64,000 bases of DNA. Source: Tomocerus qinae (lineage: Eukaryota > Arthropoda > Collembola > Entomobryomorpha > Tomoceridae). The notes under the pieces are model-generated. The model was not told the DNA's origin, did no database searches, and was given only the letters and a program-made list of their open reading frames with translations. The stretch covers positions 93,434,001 to 93,498,000 of the forward strand of contig CM034546.1 of NCBI GenBank assembly GCA_020055645.1, in the 5' to 3' direction. A program made the position numbers and the translations under genes. Positions 29,252 through 42,700 of this stretch are shown here, in pieces. The first letter of the stretch is position 1. Each line of letters opens with the position of its first letter.

Positions 29252-30446
29252 GTGATAGTGTGCAGTGCACTTAGGAATAGTCCCTACTTTCATTCCATTC
29301 TCTGATAACTTTAGCTGGTTTACTCACTCTCAACCAGTCCACTTCATTTACACTTCTTTGCACTAGTACATGAAGGTAGATAAGGTATAGATGTATTTGT
29401 ATTATACAGATAAGAAATCATCCCAAATGACGGAAAAATAACAAAACTTCGCTTCATTCTGAACTTGTTTGTAAGAGGCACAGCATATGTCTTTGCATAC
29501 CTGATTTGTTTATATTCTTATACACTTAAAAATTTCAGAATGAATTACTCTTAGCCATACGTTAAGATTGCCTATGCAGGACTCAAAAAGTAGCAACAAC
29601 CTCCGTAAAACAAATAGCAAACAACCAATTTGCATAATTTAATTTTTGGTGAACTACAATGTAACTTAATTGTATGCATATAAAATGACATGACATTTGA
29701 TGACATGCTAAATAGTATATACAGTTTGAAAAAAGCCCTGATCCCGGAGCATATTAAATCTTAAAAAATCTCTTGTTTCGGATTTAAATAACCAACCTTT
29801 AGTTTATTCGAAATATTCACTGAATTTCTCAACCCTCTCAGGTCCTAATCTAGCCTAGGATATAAACATAAACAGACGGTGAAAGTTTGTGAGAGAAAGC
29901 ACTTAAGTTCTGAGTCTGTGCTTGTGGATTGTGGAGGAGTATAAGTGTACGCAAATCACGGCGCGTACGCACGGACGGAAAGAGGCAGAGAAACGTGAAT
30001 GGCTCTTTGACTAAAGAGGTATAAAGGAAAAAAATTGGTACACGCTACACAAATGTATACAGATTCGTAGAAAGTAGTAAATGGCATACTATATGCGTGT
30101 AGAAAGGCGAGACAGGATTTCTTTTCTGTAATTGTTTAAAATTGAATAGTTAGATAAAGCATATATATTCAATGGTATATAGTAAGTATATATAATAAAG
30201 GGTTGTTAGAGAATGTTTAGTGACATACATACTATTGATAAAGAATGTATAGACATGTGTATATTTATGAGGATGGTGGTGTAAGCAATGTTGTGCTGCT
30301 TTCCTTTTTAGCAGGATTGAATTGGAGTTGTGTGTGCTATGCACTAATATAATCATAGTGTGGGATAAAAGAAAGGTTGAATTGGCGTGTATAGAAGAGA
30401 GAGTGTTAGTATTTCCTACGCACAGAGAGGTCTATAATGGAGAGAG

Positions 30447-30466
30447 CTCTCTCTCTCTCTCTCTCT
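30447..30466. repeat. (CT)10 microsatellite
   Basis: Ten uninterrupted CT units, preceded by AGAGAG at 30441-30446, so the start of the tract can fold back on itself. A chance minus-strand frame runs through it and gives an Arg-Glu repeat. Confidence 0.85.
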
Positions 30467-33400
30467 AAAGAAGAAAAGAGACCTTCGAATGACACTGATT
30501 TCTTTTTGCATCCTTTTTGACTGGCTGAATTGAGTAGAGCAGTAGTTTATGTAGCACTCCTCACGACTGCATTTCATTGAATTCAAAAAGAATGTATAGA
30601 AAGAATAGTTGGCTTTAGTTTGCTTTGCTTTCTTTTGCTTCGTCCCATCGTTTGGCTGCGTTAAGTTCCCTAATGTTACGTAACGCAATGTGGTCTACAA
30701 TGTACATAGGTAGGTAGTTTTTATTAGTATATAGTAGTAGGAAGAGTCATGTATAAGTTGAGGTTGTGTTGAGTTGAGTTGACGTCGGTGGGTCAATGTC
30801 ATCTGCCCTTTGTCTGACGTAGCCTTGACTTTTCTTTAGAATTTTGAAAAGAATCATAGAATAGGAAAGGATAGGGTATTATTCAGTATTGTGTAACATG
30901 AGCTACTGAACTGGAGTGAAGGCAAAGGAAGGCAACTACTCAAGTCAACTAGTGCCACTTGCATGGGTTTCGTTTTGTAGTCGAGGAGAGAAGACTGGAG
31001 GAAAGTCGAAGGCAGGCAGTTTAAAGAGAGGCATTGTCGGCAATATCTCTCTCTAGACCAGAATAGAATAGAATGCATAGAATGGAGATTGCAATTTTGC
31101 ATTATATCTCTGTATGCTATTGCTAGTCCTATGCCTGCTCCTCCTATTATGGCACTTTGCTCAGGTTTAGAGGATCCTTTGCTCCTATTATGCCACTCTA
31201 TCTCCACCTACTATCCCACTATACCAGAGGAGTAGTCACTTCGACCTGAATTCAATGTGGTCCATTGTGCAAATTGTTGCATCATATTGCAGCCCATAAA
31301 GAGGGTAAACACTCTGCCACTCAATCCTTACACTCAATTCCTTTGTCAGCTATCAAAGGCAATGAAAGAGCCTTTTCTCTATTTTTATGCAAATTCTTTT
31401 ACACAGTTCCTCTATTCCAACAATACATAATATGCCACAAAGATATACCTTTATTCGTTTCGGCCATTTACAATCTCAAATACACCACAATACTCTTTCC
31501 TTTTACAAATATTTATGTCTTCTCTTTATTGGGACACCGAATCTCAATAAACATCCAAGAAAACAAGATACTATTTCAATCTCATCCAATAAAACGTCTT
31601 CTCAAGGATACTTCTGATACCATATTTAATTCTGACTGATCAACAGGAAACGACTTATCTTTTTACTCTCTAGAATTATCTTGTATATTATGCGACGCCT
31701 TCTCGTCCTACTTCCTACGATTTGCCTAAATTTTTAGTAGCTTTTGGCAATCAGTATTCTGTACTATCTGTGCTATACTTTTGTACATGACTTTTCATAC
31801 AAATTCTGCATTCATCTTAGCTCCTTGTAATCAAATTCCTTGTGATAGCATTCCCGATTAATTAATTAAACTTTATGCTAGCGACTCTAGCAGATAATAT
31901 TATGGTGCTGCAGATTACAGATCTAGTCTAGTATTGTATTTTGTAATACTGGAATTTATCTCAATAGTTAATCTATAAATTTATATTATGATTATTAAAA
32001 ATTGGAAGAAATAAATATAATGGCTTTATAACTAATTATTATTGTAGTACTAAACTAACAATTCGATTTTCTATATTGCCTTATGTGATTTTAATGCATT
32101 AGAATGATAGTGTTAACATTGATTAATCACGAACGATAGGTTTGGGTAAGCTTAGATTGGTTGGTTCAGGTAGGGCTGAAAGTCAGAGATAGGATGGGAG
32201 AGATAAAAACTGTTAAAATAGGAAACTAATCCCATAGTATTGTTTCCTTTAGATTTAGTGGAATGAAGTAAAGTGTAGATTTGACTCGTCAACACTAGCT
32301 AAATAAGAATGAAAAGAGGTAAAACTGTGTGTTTTGATTTGTGTAGCAGTCCATCCCGTGCAGAATGGAGAGACAGGGAATTGTGTGGAGGACTTTGAGA
32401 GATTTCTTTAACTTTGACTTCAGCTTTGGTCCTTCACTCCACTTGAGACAGAGACAAAAGGACGAAGCATTTTCTCGTCACCTCAGTCTCATAGAAGATT
32501 TGTCACGCGTTTCACACAGTTTTTTCTCATTCTGGTCTTTTCACATCCCATTTATTTCTGCGATTCAATTACACTACATTAAGTTACGTTATATCTGAGT
32601 GTTGCATGGGAGTATTAGTACTAGTCAGCTACCAAAGAATTGTACTTACAAGTACTTACTATTTATCTCTCGTATTTTTGACGCTTGGCTTTACGTGCTC
32701 CGCTTGGCATTCCGTTTGTCAGAAATGTTCGTTCGTGGTCCTTTAGTTTTACTTATTTGAGAGAGTGTGAGACAATTCTACGATTCTCGTCATCTCATCT
32801 GGCGGAGAGTGCAGTGCATCTTTTCACATTACACTACATTCCATTCCACCACATTGTATTACAGTTCTTACTGTCATTGCATTGCTATTGCTTAGCTTTA
32901 TTTTGTTTTACTTGTTTCTGCACTGTATTTGTCTAGGTGAGTCTACTGTTTTCGCTTTGCTTGGTTACTTTTCTATTCTCCTCCAACAAGACTCTGTGAC
33001 TGAGTGAGAACTCTGGAAATGGGATGAGAGCTGTCATGTCAAAAGTAGAAATCAGAGCAAACAGCTCACAAACCAACAATTTCTGTATTCAAGCGGTTGT
33101 GATATTTAAAGCGAAACGACCATAAAGGACTCAATAGTACTATCACACCTTCCTATGCACACAACACAAATAAATCTCTGTATACTTAACTTAAATACAC
33201 AGAAAAGAAATAAATCTAAGTTCCTACTTACAACTTGACTACTTATAACTAGTATAACTTGTGTAAGTACCATCTCTACTTGACAACTTTACATACATAA
33301 ATACTAGGTAAGGTTACGGTTCTCTCATTCCTAACTTTTCCTCAAGTTGTCATGCTATACGATGTGAAATCAAATAGAAACTACTAAATACTTTCAGGAG

Positions 33401-35735
33401 ATGAAATGCAATGATGAAGTAAAGGAACAAATGTCGTTGACCTCCGATGCAATGCCTTGCTTCACTATTTTAACTACCTAATGCTACCCATAGCTATCTT
33501 CAATTACATTTACTACTCCTGGCTACTATACAAATATACACACTACACCTTATCTAGGAAATTCTTTCGCATAAGCACTAACTATGAAAAAATTACGGTT
33601 AGAAATGACACCTTGCACTACACATCATCATCTATAGAAGTTTATAACATCTACAAGCAATTTTAGTATATATCTTGTACTACAAATTCCTACTTGATGA
33701 TAACTGGCACTAACTTATAAATATCTGCAAGAATGATGCTTTAAAGGAGAATATCAAATTGAAAAAGTGCATAGCTATACTCTATAGTTATAATCTACAC
33801 ATACTGAATGGGCATAGGACGGACAAAAATTGCTGTATAGTAGTACTTGTCTAAGTAGTGGAGTAGGATAATACATGTCCCATAACGATATGAATATGAT
33901 AGAAGATTATAATCATTTGCTCCGCATTTCAAAATTTAAACTTGACACTGTAGTAGCCCATTCGCTTTGGTTGGCAAACTCTTCGCCAATTTTCCTCTAC
34001 CAAAAAAGCTCATGCTGACATTCAAAGGAATGTCAGAGCAATTTCAGAGTATTTTTCATCGTCGACTCAGACAGGTTCTATTGGGAAGGATAGCTCGCAG
34101 TTGTCAAAAACACAACAGACAAATATTAGTATCTACCTCGTCGTCTCTACTTTGGTGACAGTTTTGGTTTTCACTATGAATTGAATGCATTTTCCTATGT
34201 GTGTTACATGTAAGTACGTAGGCCGGTTTATCATCAATAAAAATGAACACGTCTTGAACTATCTATTTGTGTACGGCCACTGTACATGTGTACTTACGGG
34301 GCAAACATTTAGCTTCAAAGAGTAAAACCCTATTTTTCGTCTAGACAAGCAAGACAAGACACAATTTGCTACATTTCACATGAACAACAAAATGAATTCC
34401 AAGTAGAAAATCATGTTGATATTGATTAACGTTAGGTTGAGGTAGAAATGCCAACTTAAGAACTTGACATTACAGTAAATAAATGATATATTTCAACAAG
34501 ACAGATTGTTATTTTAGGATTTCCTACTTTTCTGCAAAAAATCAGACTGCATTCCATGAATGTAGACTAACAGACTATATAGTGGGCGATAAGTTGCTTG
34601 ACCTGACAATTTCTACATTGGTACTTGCTAACCAAGTGGATCCTCAAACAAAACAGTTGCTTTCAACTGCACCTACCAATTGTACCCTTGTAGATGTACA
34701 GATGAACCTAATTTTTGGAAACAAAGGGTGCGACTCAGTTTACTTACGTATAAATTATTACGCCATAATGGTTTTGTATATGTATGCGTTAGAAATTCCC
34801 TGTTTCTGGGAAATTCATATTTCTGAAGGGAAAGGGCCAAGAAATATGTGGAGGGTAGTCTTGTCACTAATCGGTAAACACACATTTTTTGCCTAGTGAT
34901 TCGAGATAAATGTATGATTGAATGCGTCAGCTCGAAGCAATAAAAACAACAATTTTCACATTTTTCACGGTGATGCTTTCCATCAATTCAGAATCAGATA
35001 TGCTGGCATTGTCGTACTAGCAGGAGTACCAAAACACAAACCAGTACCAATATAAACTCTTAAGGTGTAGGCCCCAATCCATAATAGTTTCACAGTACCA
35101 GTACCAAACCTCCTATGTAATAAATTAAAACGCCATGGTAAGGGAGCTTAGTATTAGGGTGTTTAAAAAATACTAGAAAAGGATATACATCCCCTTCTTT
35201 TGAGATTTTTTGATAAGACAGATTTATCACATTTTATAGTCCACAATTTTTCATAATTACGAATCTCCCTACCCCACATTTGTTTTTGAATTCTACAATT
35301 TTGCATTCGATGTTTGTTTTTTACATTCTGTCATTTTGGATTCGGTAATCGATCAATTGTTTTTACATCAGCATCCGACCATACATTCTACCAAATGACA
35401 TGACGGTTACGAGTCGTAAATTACGACAGGAAAGTGAAAATGCAATGGTAATTTGCTGTAGTACGGTTGGACAGATTTATGCCGCGACGGCTACGAATGC
35501 GCAATACGTAGAAAGCCAGCAAGGAAAAACTAAAATTACAACTTGCGAAAATTTTGGAACATCTTAAACGTTTTGTAACAGAGATGGTGCAACTTTTAAT
35601 TGCCCAATAGGCTCTTATCCTAATGTGTACCAACAAATTACTGTGGGCATATTTCTATGTGTGGATGTAGTTCACAAAACATTTGATTGTGGGCTTCTAT
35701 AGCCTATCCTATCCTATTCTAACCTAGAATGGAAC

Positions 35736-35825
35736 AAAAGATATCGCCTATATCCTTATATAGGCGATATCTTTTGCCTATATAAAGATAAAGCCTTATA
35801 TCGCGATATCCACGATATATCGTGG
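35736..35825. repeat. Compound hairpin: 18-bp stem plus 16-bp palindrome
   Basis: Positions 35736-35753 and 35758-35775 form a perfect 18-bp stem (AAAAGATATCGCCTATAT and its complement) with a 4-nt CCTT loop. Thirty-four bases further on, 35810-35825 is the exact 16-bp palindrome CCACGATATATCGTGG. Related words (GCCTTATATCGCGATATC) lie between them. I see no flanking target duplication, so it may be the end or remnant of a palindromic mobile element, or a cruciform-forming satellite fragment. It lies directly upstream of two further hairpin elements. Confidence 0.7.
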
Positions 35826-36231
35826 ACCTGAATCTTGTGTTTACAGAAATAGATGAGTAATTATTATAACATCACACTTTTAGGGTGATTATATCCTATT
35901 TCAGATGATCTTATTCTTAGAAAAGCAAGTGTAATATATATCACGACCGTCCAAAAGGAAGTCTCAAAAGATTGTGGTTAGTTATAAGTGCCCTCTAATT
36001 TAAGTTAACCGTTTCTTTAAAAACATTAAGTTTTTAAACAGATAAAACTGCAAAACTTAAACTAACCTTTCAAAAATTTTAGATTTTGGACACGATATAA
36101 TTTAAAATCGCAGAACTAAATTAGGGTCAGATAAAATTAAGATGAGGTTTAAATATTGGGGTAGACTAGGGGTAGATCACCTTTTTAGACTGTTTCAACA
36201 CATTAATGTACCGCATCTCCAACCTCGCCTC

Positions 36232-36542
36232 GGCTGAATTTAGAGTGAGATCTCGTTGTCCCAATCCCAATTACCCCCGTTGCCCCAATCCCAATTACCC
36301 CCCGTTGCCCCTAGTTTACCCTCTTAATCTACCTTATTATATTCCAGTTGCCTCCCGTCACTATTTTTGCCTCATTTGGACCTAACTAAATAAAAAATAA
36401 CAAGTGACATGTTAAATTTTAATTAGGCTCGGTAAAAATAGTGATGGGAGGCAAATAGTAAAGATAATAGGCTGTGCCTAAACTAGGGGCAACGGGGTAG
36501 GGGCAATTGGGGCAACGAGATCCCGCTGCCTAAATTCAGCCC
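36232..36542. mobile_element. Foldback MITE, about 310 bp
   Basis: The left end starts GGCTGAATTTAG and the right end is its complement, CTAAATTCAGCC. The arms, about 120-150 bp, pair imperfectly over most of their length, including the blocks GATCTCGTTG, CGTTGCCCCTAGTTTA and GCCTCCC(G/A)TCACTATTTTT. The left arm carries a tandem duplication of about 24 bp (CCCAATTACCCCC-GTTGCCC-type units at about 36263-36310) that is absent from the right arm. The 8-bp word CCAACCTC occurs just outside both ends (36219-36226 and 36542-36549) and may be a target duplication. On the left, five extra bases separate it from the repeat. An 8-bp duplication would point to hAT-type mobilisation, but this is inference. 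No protein is encoded. Confidence 0.75.
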
Positions 36543-36635
36543 CAACCTCAAACAAAGTGAGTTGCAGTGTGCCAACATTTTTTTAAAACTTTTCCTAAGC
36601 CTGTTGCAAAGGAAGGGAGTGGAGCAAAAGGTAAT

Positions 36636-36749
36636 GACTAAAAGGTCTTATCCTAGGGTGGGGCGCCCCACCCTACAAACCTAATTTAAATCAATATCTA
36701 GGGTAATCTAAGGATGAGGCGCCCCACCCTAGGATGGGACCTTTTAGTC
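36636..36749. mobile_element. Short 114-bp MITE-like palindromic element
   Basis: The ends read GACTAAAAGGTC on the left and the complement GACCTTTTAGTC on the right. The imperfect inverted repeat continues for about 33 bp through CCTAGGGTGGGGCGCC, with a few mismatches. The centre of about 45 bp is unrelated AT-rich sequence. The left arm also contains a self-complementary GGGTGGGGCGCCCCACCC block. I find no convincing target duplication. It sits about 90 bp right of the foldback element at 36232-36542 and looks like an independent insertion. Confidence 0.7.
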
Positions 36750-39700
36750 TTGCCGGGCTAATAACGGTTGAAACACAGCGAATTTTGTGGTCATTGTCAT
36801 GGCCATCATTAGTAGAAGATCTATCTATACCTCTCCATGTGATCTTTTCTCTAAGGAAAGTATCAGGGGATGTAAATTGCTACGCTTCTGCCCTCTATAT
36901 CTTTAGATAAGGGTGGCAGAACAATTGTGCGTAAAAGAAGTGTCATTTGGGACATAAGTGCCAAAACATTATTATAAAGTCGAGTGAATGCTTATGTCAG
37001 TTGTAATTTCATAAAACTTTACTTTTGACACTCGGAAAGCATTTGGGGCAAGGGTAGAAATTACCTTTGGCACAATTGTCTTGGAACCCTGGTAAGTACT
37101 GTAATGCACACCTCGCGAGGCTCTTCAGTATGCGCAACGCGCAGTAAAGCCCACCTGATTCAAATTCATTCAAATCAAAGCTTATTGTTAATTTACTCAA
37201 GCCAAGGGTTTACTCCAGTAGCAGACATAAATTACGATTGTGATGATAGCCAAGACAAATATGGGAACGACCTAAACTCGGAGAGTAACGGTTACCTAAT
37301 TATGGTAACACTTTCTCCTGACCTATTGTGCCCGAAGCTGATTGATCAGAAATGCCCAATTTTCTAAAGCGATCAACAGTAGCGTAAATTGCTTTACAAT
37401 GCTTTCGTTTGAACCTGTATTAAATGGTAAATTACATTATTTGAGCTAAAATTCTTGCAGTTAAAATATCGAGGTTTGGAAGAAGGACAAGTTGACAATG
37501 AAAAGTTTTTTGATGTCCTTCCAGTCTTCTCTAACTTCTTTCTATGTAACTTCTTTCAGGACTGAAGATGAGGTGTGCTTCGTACGTAATATTAATCCTA
37601 AGTTCATCATCAAAACGATTTTCTTTTCGAAATTGTCCGTTTGAGGTGATGTATTGATAAACGATTATTAAATAATGCGATCTAATTTCTAATAAGACTT
37701 GACATAGCTACACGCAAGGAAACGCTTGTCTGTCTGTTCTTGGCAAGGAATAGTTGAGTGAGTGTAGTTTAGGGAGACTCGTGTACAGGAAAAGAGAGTA
37801 AGGGAATGAATATTGACTTGCATTGAAGGAAGGATGGAATTTAGTGAAAGAAAGAATGATAAAGAAAGGCAATAGGAATGGTAATGGCAGAAGGAAAGGC
37901 AGAGGGAATAGAAAAAGGGTTAATGATGGAGGCGTGAAAAACACGACGGAAAAAATGACGGTGCTCACGGACAATAGGAACGAAGCATACTGTCATCCTC
38001 CTCCTCATAAGTTCAGCTCAGTCAGTGCGAAAAATGTCAGTAGCAAAATGGCTATAAGGAGCCAAATTATATGTTTGCGTCTGCCATTGTACTCACCCAT
38101 TGTGGACCACACTACCATATTATTCTACCTGCCTTCCTTCCCGTTCCTTCATACCTCACAAATTCTGGCTCTATGTAAATATGGAACATCTTCCTCACTC
38201 TCTGCTCTAATCTATACTTAGACATCTACGGACACAGACTATGCCACTACACTTAACTTTTATCATCATTCTTCACACTGAACTGATTACATGCTACCTC
38301 TTAGAAAGAACAGATGTAGTCATATTTATGCTTCAACTAATTCTACCACCTTGTTCTCTGGGCACAGTTGTTAATAATGCATTAGAAGATGCGGTCCCAT
38401 GAAGCAGATGAACATTCCTTTACACTTGCCTAATTGTTAATCATTTTAACACCAGCTATTTCAGCCAAAAGCCTTGCCACTTCCAATCTTACTATTAACA
38501 TTATTAACAGCGACAGCAGGTTATTTATGATTGGATTAATTCATGGAATCAAATATAATTGACTAGATCATTCTCTAGCATTTGACAATTCCTTACTCAT
38601 AAGACAAAATCCACCAAAAGGATATAACACTTTCAAACCTTTTTCATAGTACAATGTTGGTATTTGAATTGAATTTGTTTGCGGACATTCGACGTACAAT
38701 AATTAATCCTCCATTACCATAATTCCCTTTAGGTGATTTTTTCTATAAATAGTCCCTACAGTCATTGCTGAAACATTTACCAATTTATTAAGAAAAATAA
38801 AAGGTCAACTTAATGGAACTACCATAATTATTTATTTACAGATGAAATTATGACATTTTTATACAAATTGTAATAACACCCTTTACTGCACTGTTTTATA
38901 GGCTAAATATTAAAAAGGCTTTTCAGGCTAACAAGTCAAATTCAAACTTCTACCTGTGATTTTACACTCCCAATTCATTGAAGTAGAAATATGTGGTGGA
39001 CCTGTACTCAAAGAAATCTTGACTAATAACATATGCCTGTCAAAATCAAACTGAATTAGGATGAACCTAAATTCTAAATGGATATGTATAGTATCCCTGC
39101 TAGAAAAACCGAAGGATTGGATGACTTTTCATTACTAGTAAACATTTAACCATATTTATCTGGGTCCACATTCACATATTATAGTCATCATGACGGTATC
39201 TACATCATTGTTTCCTATAGCTACTTTTCTCCAAGTATGCCTATTGCCCTCAAGTTTTACAAGTATCCAAGTTATTAAGAGTCGTGAACATAGGTATGAA
39301 TTATAAGTTACGCAAGCACATATCCCACCTAAAGAACTCATCAAGTCCAAGAGCAACCGTTTATCAAACATTATGTCAAATTAAACCTGTACGTTGCAAT
39401 GAGAATGTTATATTAGACGTATCTAGTAGGAATGGAAAAGATAGCTAAATACACACACATCGTCAGTTATTTTGGATACTAATGTAACTCTGTAGACTGC
39501 AGTTAGTTGGGTTGATGTAGTGTGGCAACAGGAGAAGATAGATAGATACAGTTGAGAAGAGCAGAGTGAGGAAAAGGATGAGTCTGCATTTCATTTCCCT
39601 CGGATTGATGAGTTGAGAGAGGAGTATAGTAGTAGGAGCTCAAGTCTGAAGTAACAATGTCTCTATGCTTTCAACCTGACAATACAATGGACAATGCTAC

Positions 39701-42700
39701 GTGACTCAACAGTTTCTTCTTGGACAGGACAGAGATACAGATATTTCTGGCAGACCGACTCTATACCAACCAAGTGTTATGTTTCGTTAATTTTTAGTTG
39801 TATGTCATGTTCTGTGCATGTGTGTGTACCACAAATTCTACCATCACTTTACGTACCTGAGAGAGCTCACAATTTAGTCTCATCATTACCTACATCATTA
39901 TTACATATTTTCTCTACCTTCAATTTTACTTCTGCCTAGTGGGTACTTAATACTAATATTGCAGTAATTGGTCTATACTTCATTTTAGGATTTTTATTTC
40001 AGGCAAGTATCCTCGAGAATTAAAACCAGAACCCAAAACTACCTTTGGGTGAATAATAATTAAGCAATTTTTGCACAATATCAGAAATAAATTAACAATC
40101 TCTGCGATTAGTATAATATGCAGACATGAAAGTTTGTATACACATAGTATTTACTTACGATATGTATAACATTTACAATAGTGAGCCGTATAGAGTGTCA
40201 TTGTAAGTACCAATTTGATACCGGTATAGGAGCAAACAAGATAAAAATAGATAGCTAGTAGTCCCAGAGTACAGAAAGACAGTTGTGTTTGTAGTTTTGT
40301 GTTGTGTAACCGTGAGGCTTTTTCTACTTATTTACCCATGCATGCTTTAACTCAACTTCAACTTAACTCAGCGTTAGATAACCCAGCTAATTTATATCGT
40401 GAGTTGTCCTACAGGCATCTTCCCTCTCTTCTCGTCCACTCTTTTTTCTGTCTTTTCTCTTCTATTCATCCCATCATGCTCATCAACTCTTTACTCACAG
40501 ATCTATCTAGCACACAGAACACACCAGCCATTCTGACGAAAGACAAATCTCACGTTTTAGAAAAACTTTCCACATCACATCATGCAACATACCACCTATA
40601 TCTACAGACATACTATACTAATATACATTTCAACGTGTGCATACTGCCAAGTAGAGATTGTAAGTCGCTATATAGTTTAGTAATCGGATAACATTACATA
40701 GATACATTTGCATATTGACTCGAATGGCGATCTGAACTACCCTGAATTAATTAATTGCTCCAGGATTCAGAAAATACTTTGAATATTTTGTTAATAAAAA
40801 CAATAACCCAGTTGTCACAATCACAATATTATTATGTCCACTTCCAGTTATCTAATTTTAAAGCATTTGTATATTGCATACCGTTGGTGAAATAGGTTGT
40901 CGTCCCATTCAATCAGTTTCAATATTTAGTAAAAAATTGAAATATACATCTAATAGCTGTTTTGGCAATTGTATTGCAACAAGTCATAAGATAGAAATAG
41001 GTCATCAAATCTTAGTATACATACCTTCATTTGGTAGGGGAAATGCATTTCATCTGGCAGTTGAAACTTTTCTCATGGAGGATACATACATACGTGATAA
41101 AGTAGATTAATGTACAGATGTGTGCATTAGCAAGTAAAGAAGAATTACTCGATCACATTTCGCATCGGATCTCCGCGTCTTTGTCCTTCTCTCCAATCTG
41201 TTCGTATTATATAACATATCGTCCATGTATCGCAATGTATAAATACTACACGTACTTTGGATAGTGCATTATGTAGTGGAGAGTAGCATAACATTACATT
41301 CATTGAATCCAATCTGGGCAAGCCAAGCCAATCCCAGCCCAGCATCCAAAGAGAAAGATTTTTTTCATTCTTTTATATTCTGGATGCGAGGGCAAAGTCT
41401 TTTTGTGTCGAAATTCGGAGGAACTAAAAGCACACCTGGTCTTGTCTAGTATAGGGTTTAGATATATGTATATATAAATAGAGAAGTACTCTGGTTTGAA
41501 GTATTCCTTCGACATACACAACATTCAGGCAGAGCAAACCACCAATTCACGATTCACATCAGATGCAATACAAGCGAGTAAGTACGTAGAGTGGAGTGCA
41601 TGTGAGAGAGTTCAGTTTGGGTTGACGATAGGATGTGATAGTATGTAGTTAGATATGTAAGTAAGTACTAGCAGTAAGTTGAACTGAACTCACGCAAAAT
41701 TTTCACGAGGGGGTTTGTCTTCTTTTCTATGGACCATTCTTTTGCTCGACGTAAGTAAAAGTTCTCAAGTCTTGTGTACTCTGTACATAGGAGTCCTCTG
41801 GTCTGACATGGTCCAGTCTTACATAAGCTCATTTTCATTTCTTTTCCTCTGTTTGTTATGAGGATAACGTCGTTGCTTAATGTACGGAAGGTAGCCAGAG
41901 GAAACGTGCTGTGTAGATAGCAGTTGAAGGCTCGGGTCAGATTGAAGACTATACAAAGCCAGGCAGAGTAAAACACACAAACATTTATTCCCAAGGCACA
42001 TGTTCATAACAAGCACAGACTTTTCCTTCTGGCTTCTCCACTAGTACACAATTCAATAGTATCTTTAGCTATACATGTAGCACAGAGAGTAAATACTAGT
42101 CCTCTGGAAACCAACAATTTCAGTCTTGCCGAGCTCAAGAAAAAATCCATAAAAACCAACATAGTTTCTTCCCTTCTTTAGTTTCGTCATCGGGTCTTGT
42201 TGCTAGGCCTAGAGATGAGATAGGGTCGCTTTTACCTTTATGAATGTCTGTCCTCTGCTAAGTACGTGTGGATGGTGATTAGATCGCTGAAGACAGGACA
42301 AGATGTTACGATTTGTGTCGAAATGCACACGTGTTTCTTTTCCAGGTGTCCCATTGACAGATTTCGTCATGATATCCCAGCACAAATAGAAATAACGATT
42401 GGCTAATGTCCTTCCTTTGTCTTTTTCTCATTCACCTTCCCTGCAACCAATGGAAATAAATAAAATCACTCTCATGTTCTTTTATCGTTATAGATTTATA
42501 TCACATTGTCACATATGTACAGTATGTACATTCACCTTCACATCTATTTCCCACTCAATCACAATAATTAGGAAGTGACACCCACCTACCCAGACATAGC
42601 TTGCATGCGTACTTCATCCATAATAATAACTCATTACACGAATTCTTAGAAAACTACTTGCAATAAAAATCTGATCAGACTGTTTTCGCAACTATAAAGT

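Larger units (their letters stand above)
24274..35735. other. Gene-free host DNA with scattered simple repeats
   Basis: No gene is recognisable. Simple features are: three 9-bp GATGAGTCT-type units at 27170-27196; a strongly purine-rich strand at about 28320-28520 that leaves all three minus frames open by composition alone; a perfect 22-bp AT palindrome at 29230-29251; and a (CT)10 run at 30447-30466. A degenerate tRNA-like or SINE-like stretch at about 25470-25580 is listed separately. The longest open frame, 137 codons at 34483-34896 (plus), matches nothing I know. Confidence 0.55.

Noticed and set aside
34483-34896. 137-codon plus-strand frame, the longest in the host part
   Set aside because: No recognisable domain, no clear splice or promoter context and an overlapping antisense frame; it is close to the upper tail expected by chance in 55 kb.
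37009-37200. Possible short exon near a GTAAGT donor-like site at about 37090
   Set aside because: The donor-like site is on the plus strand while the frame is on the minus strand, and the peptide matches nothing I know.
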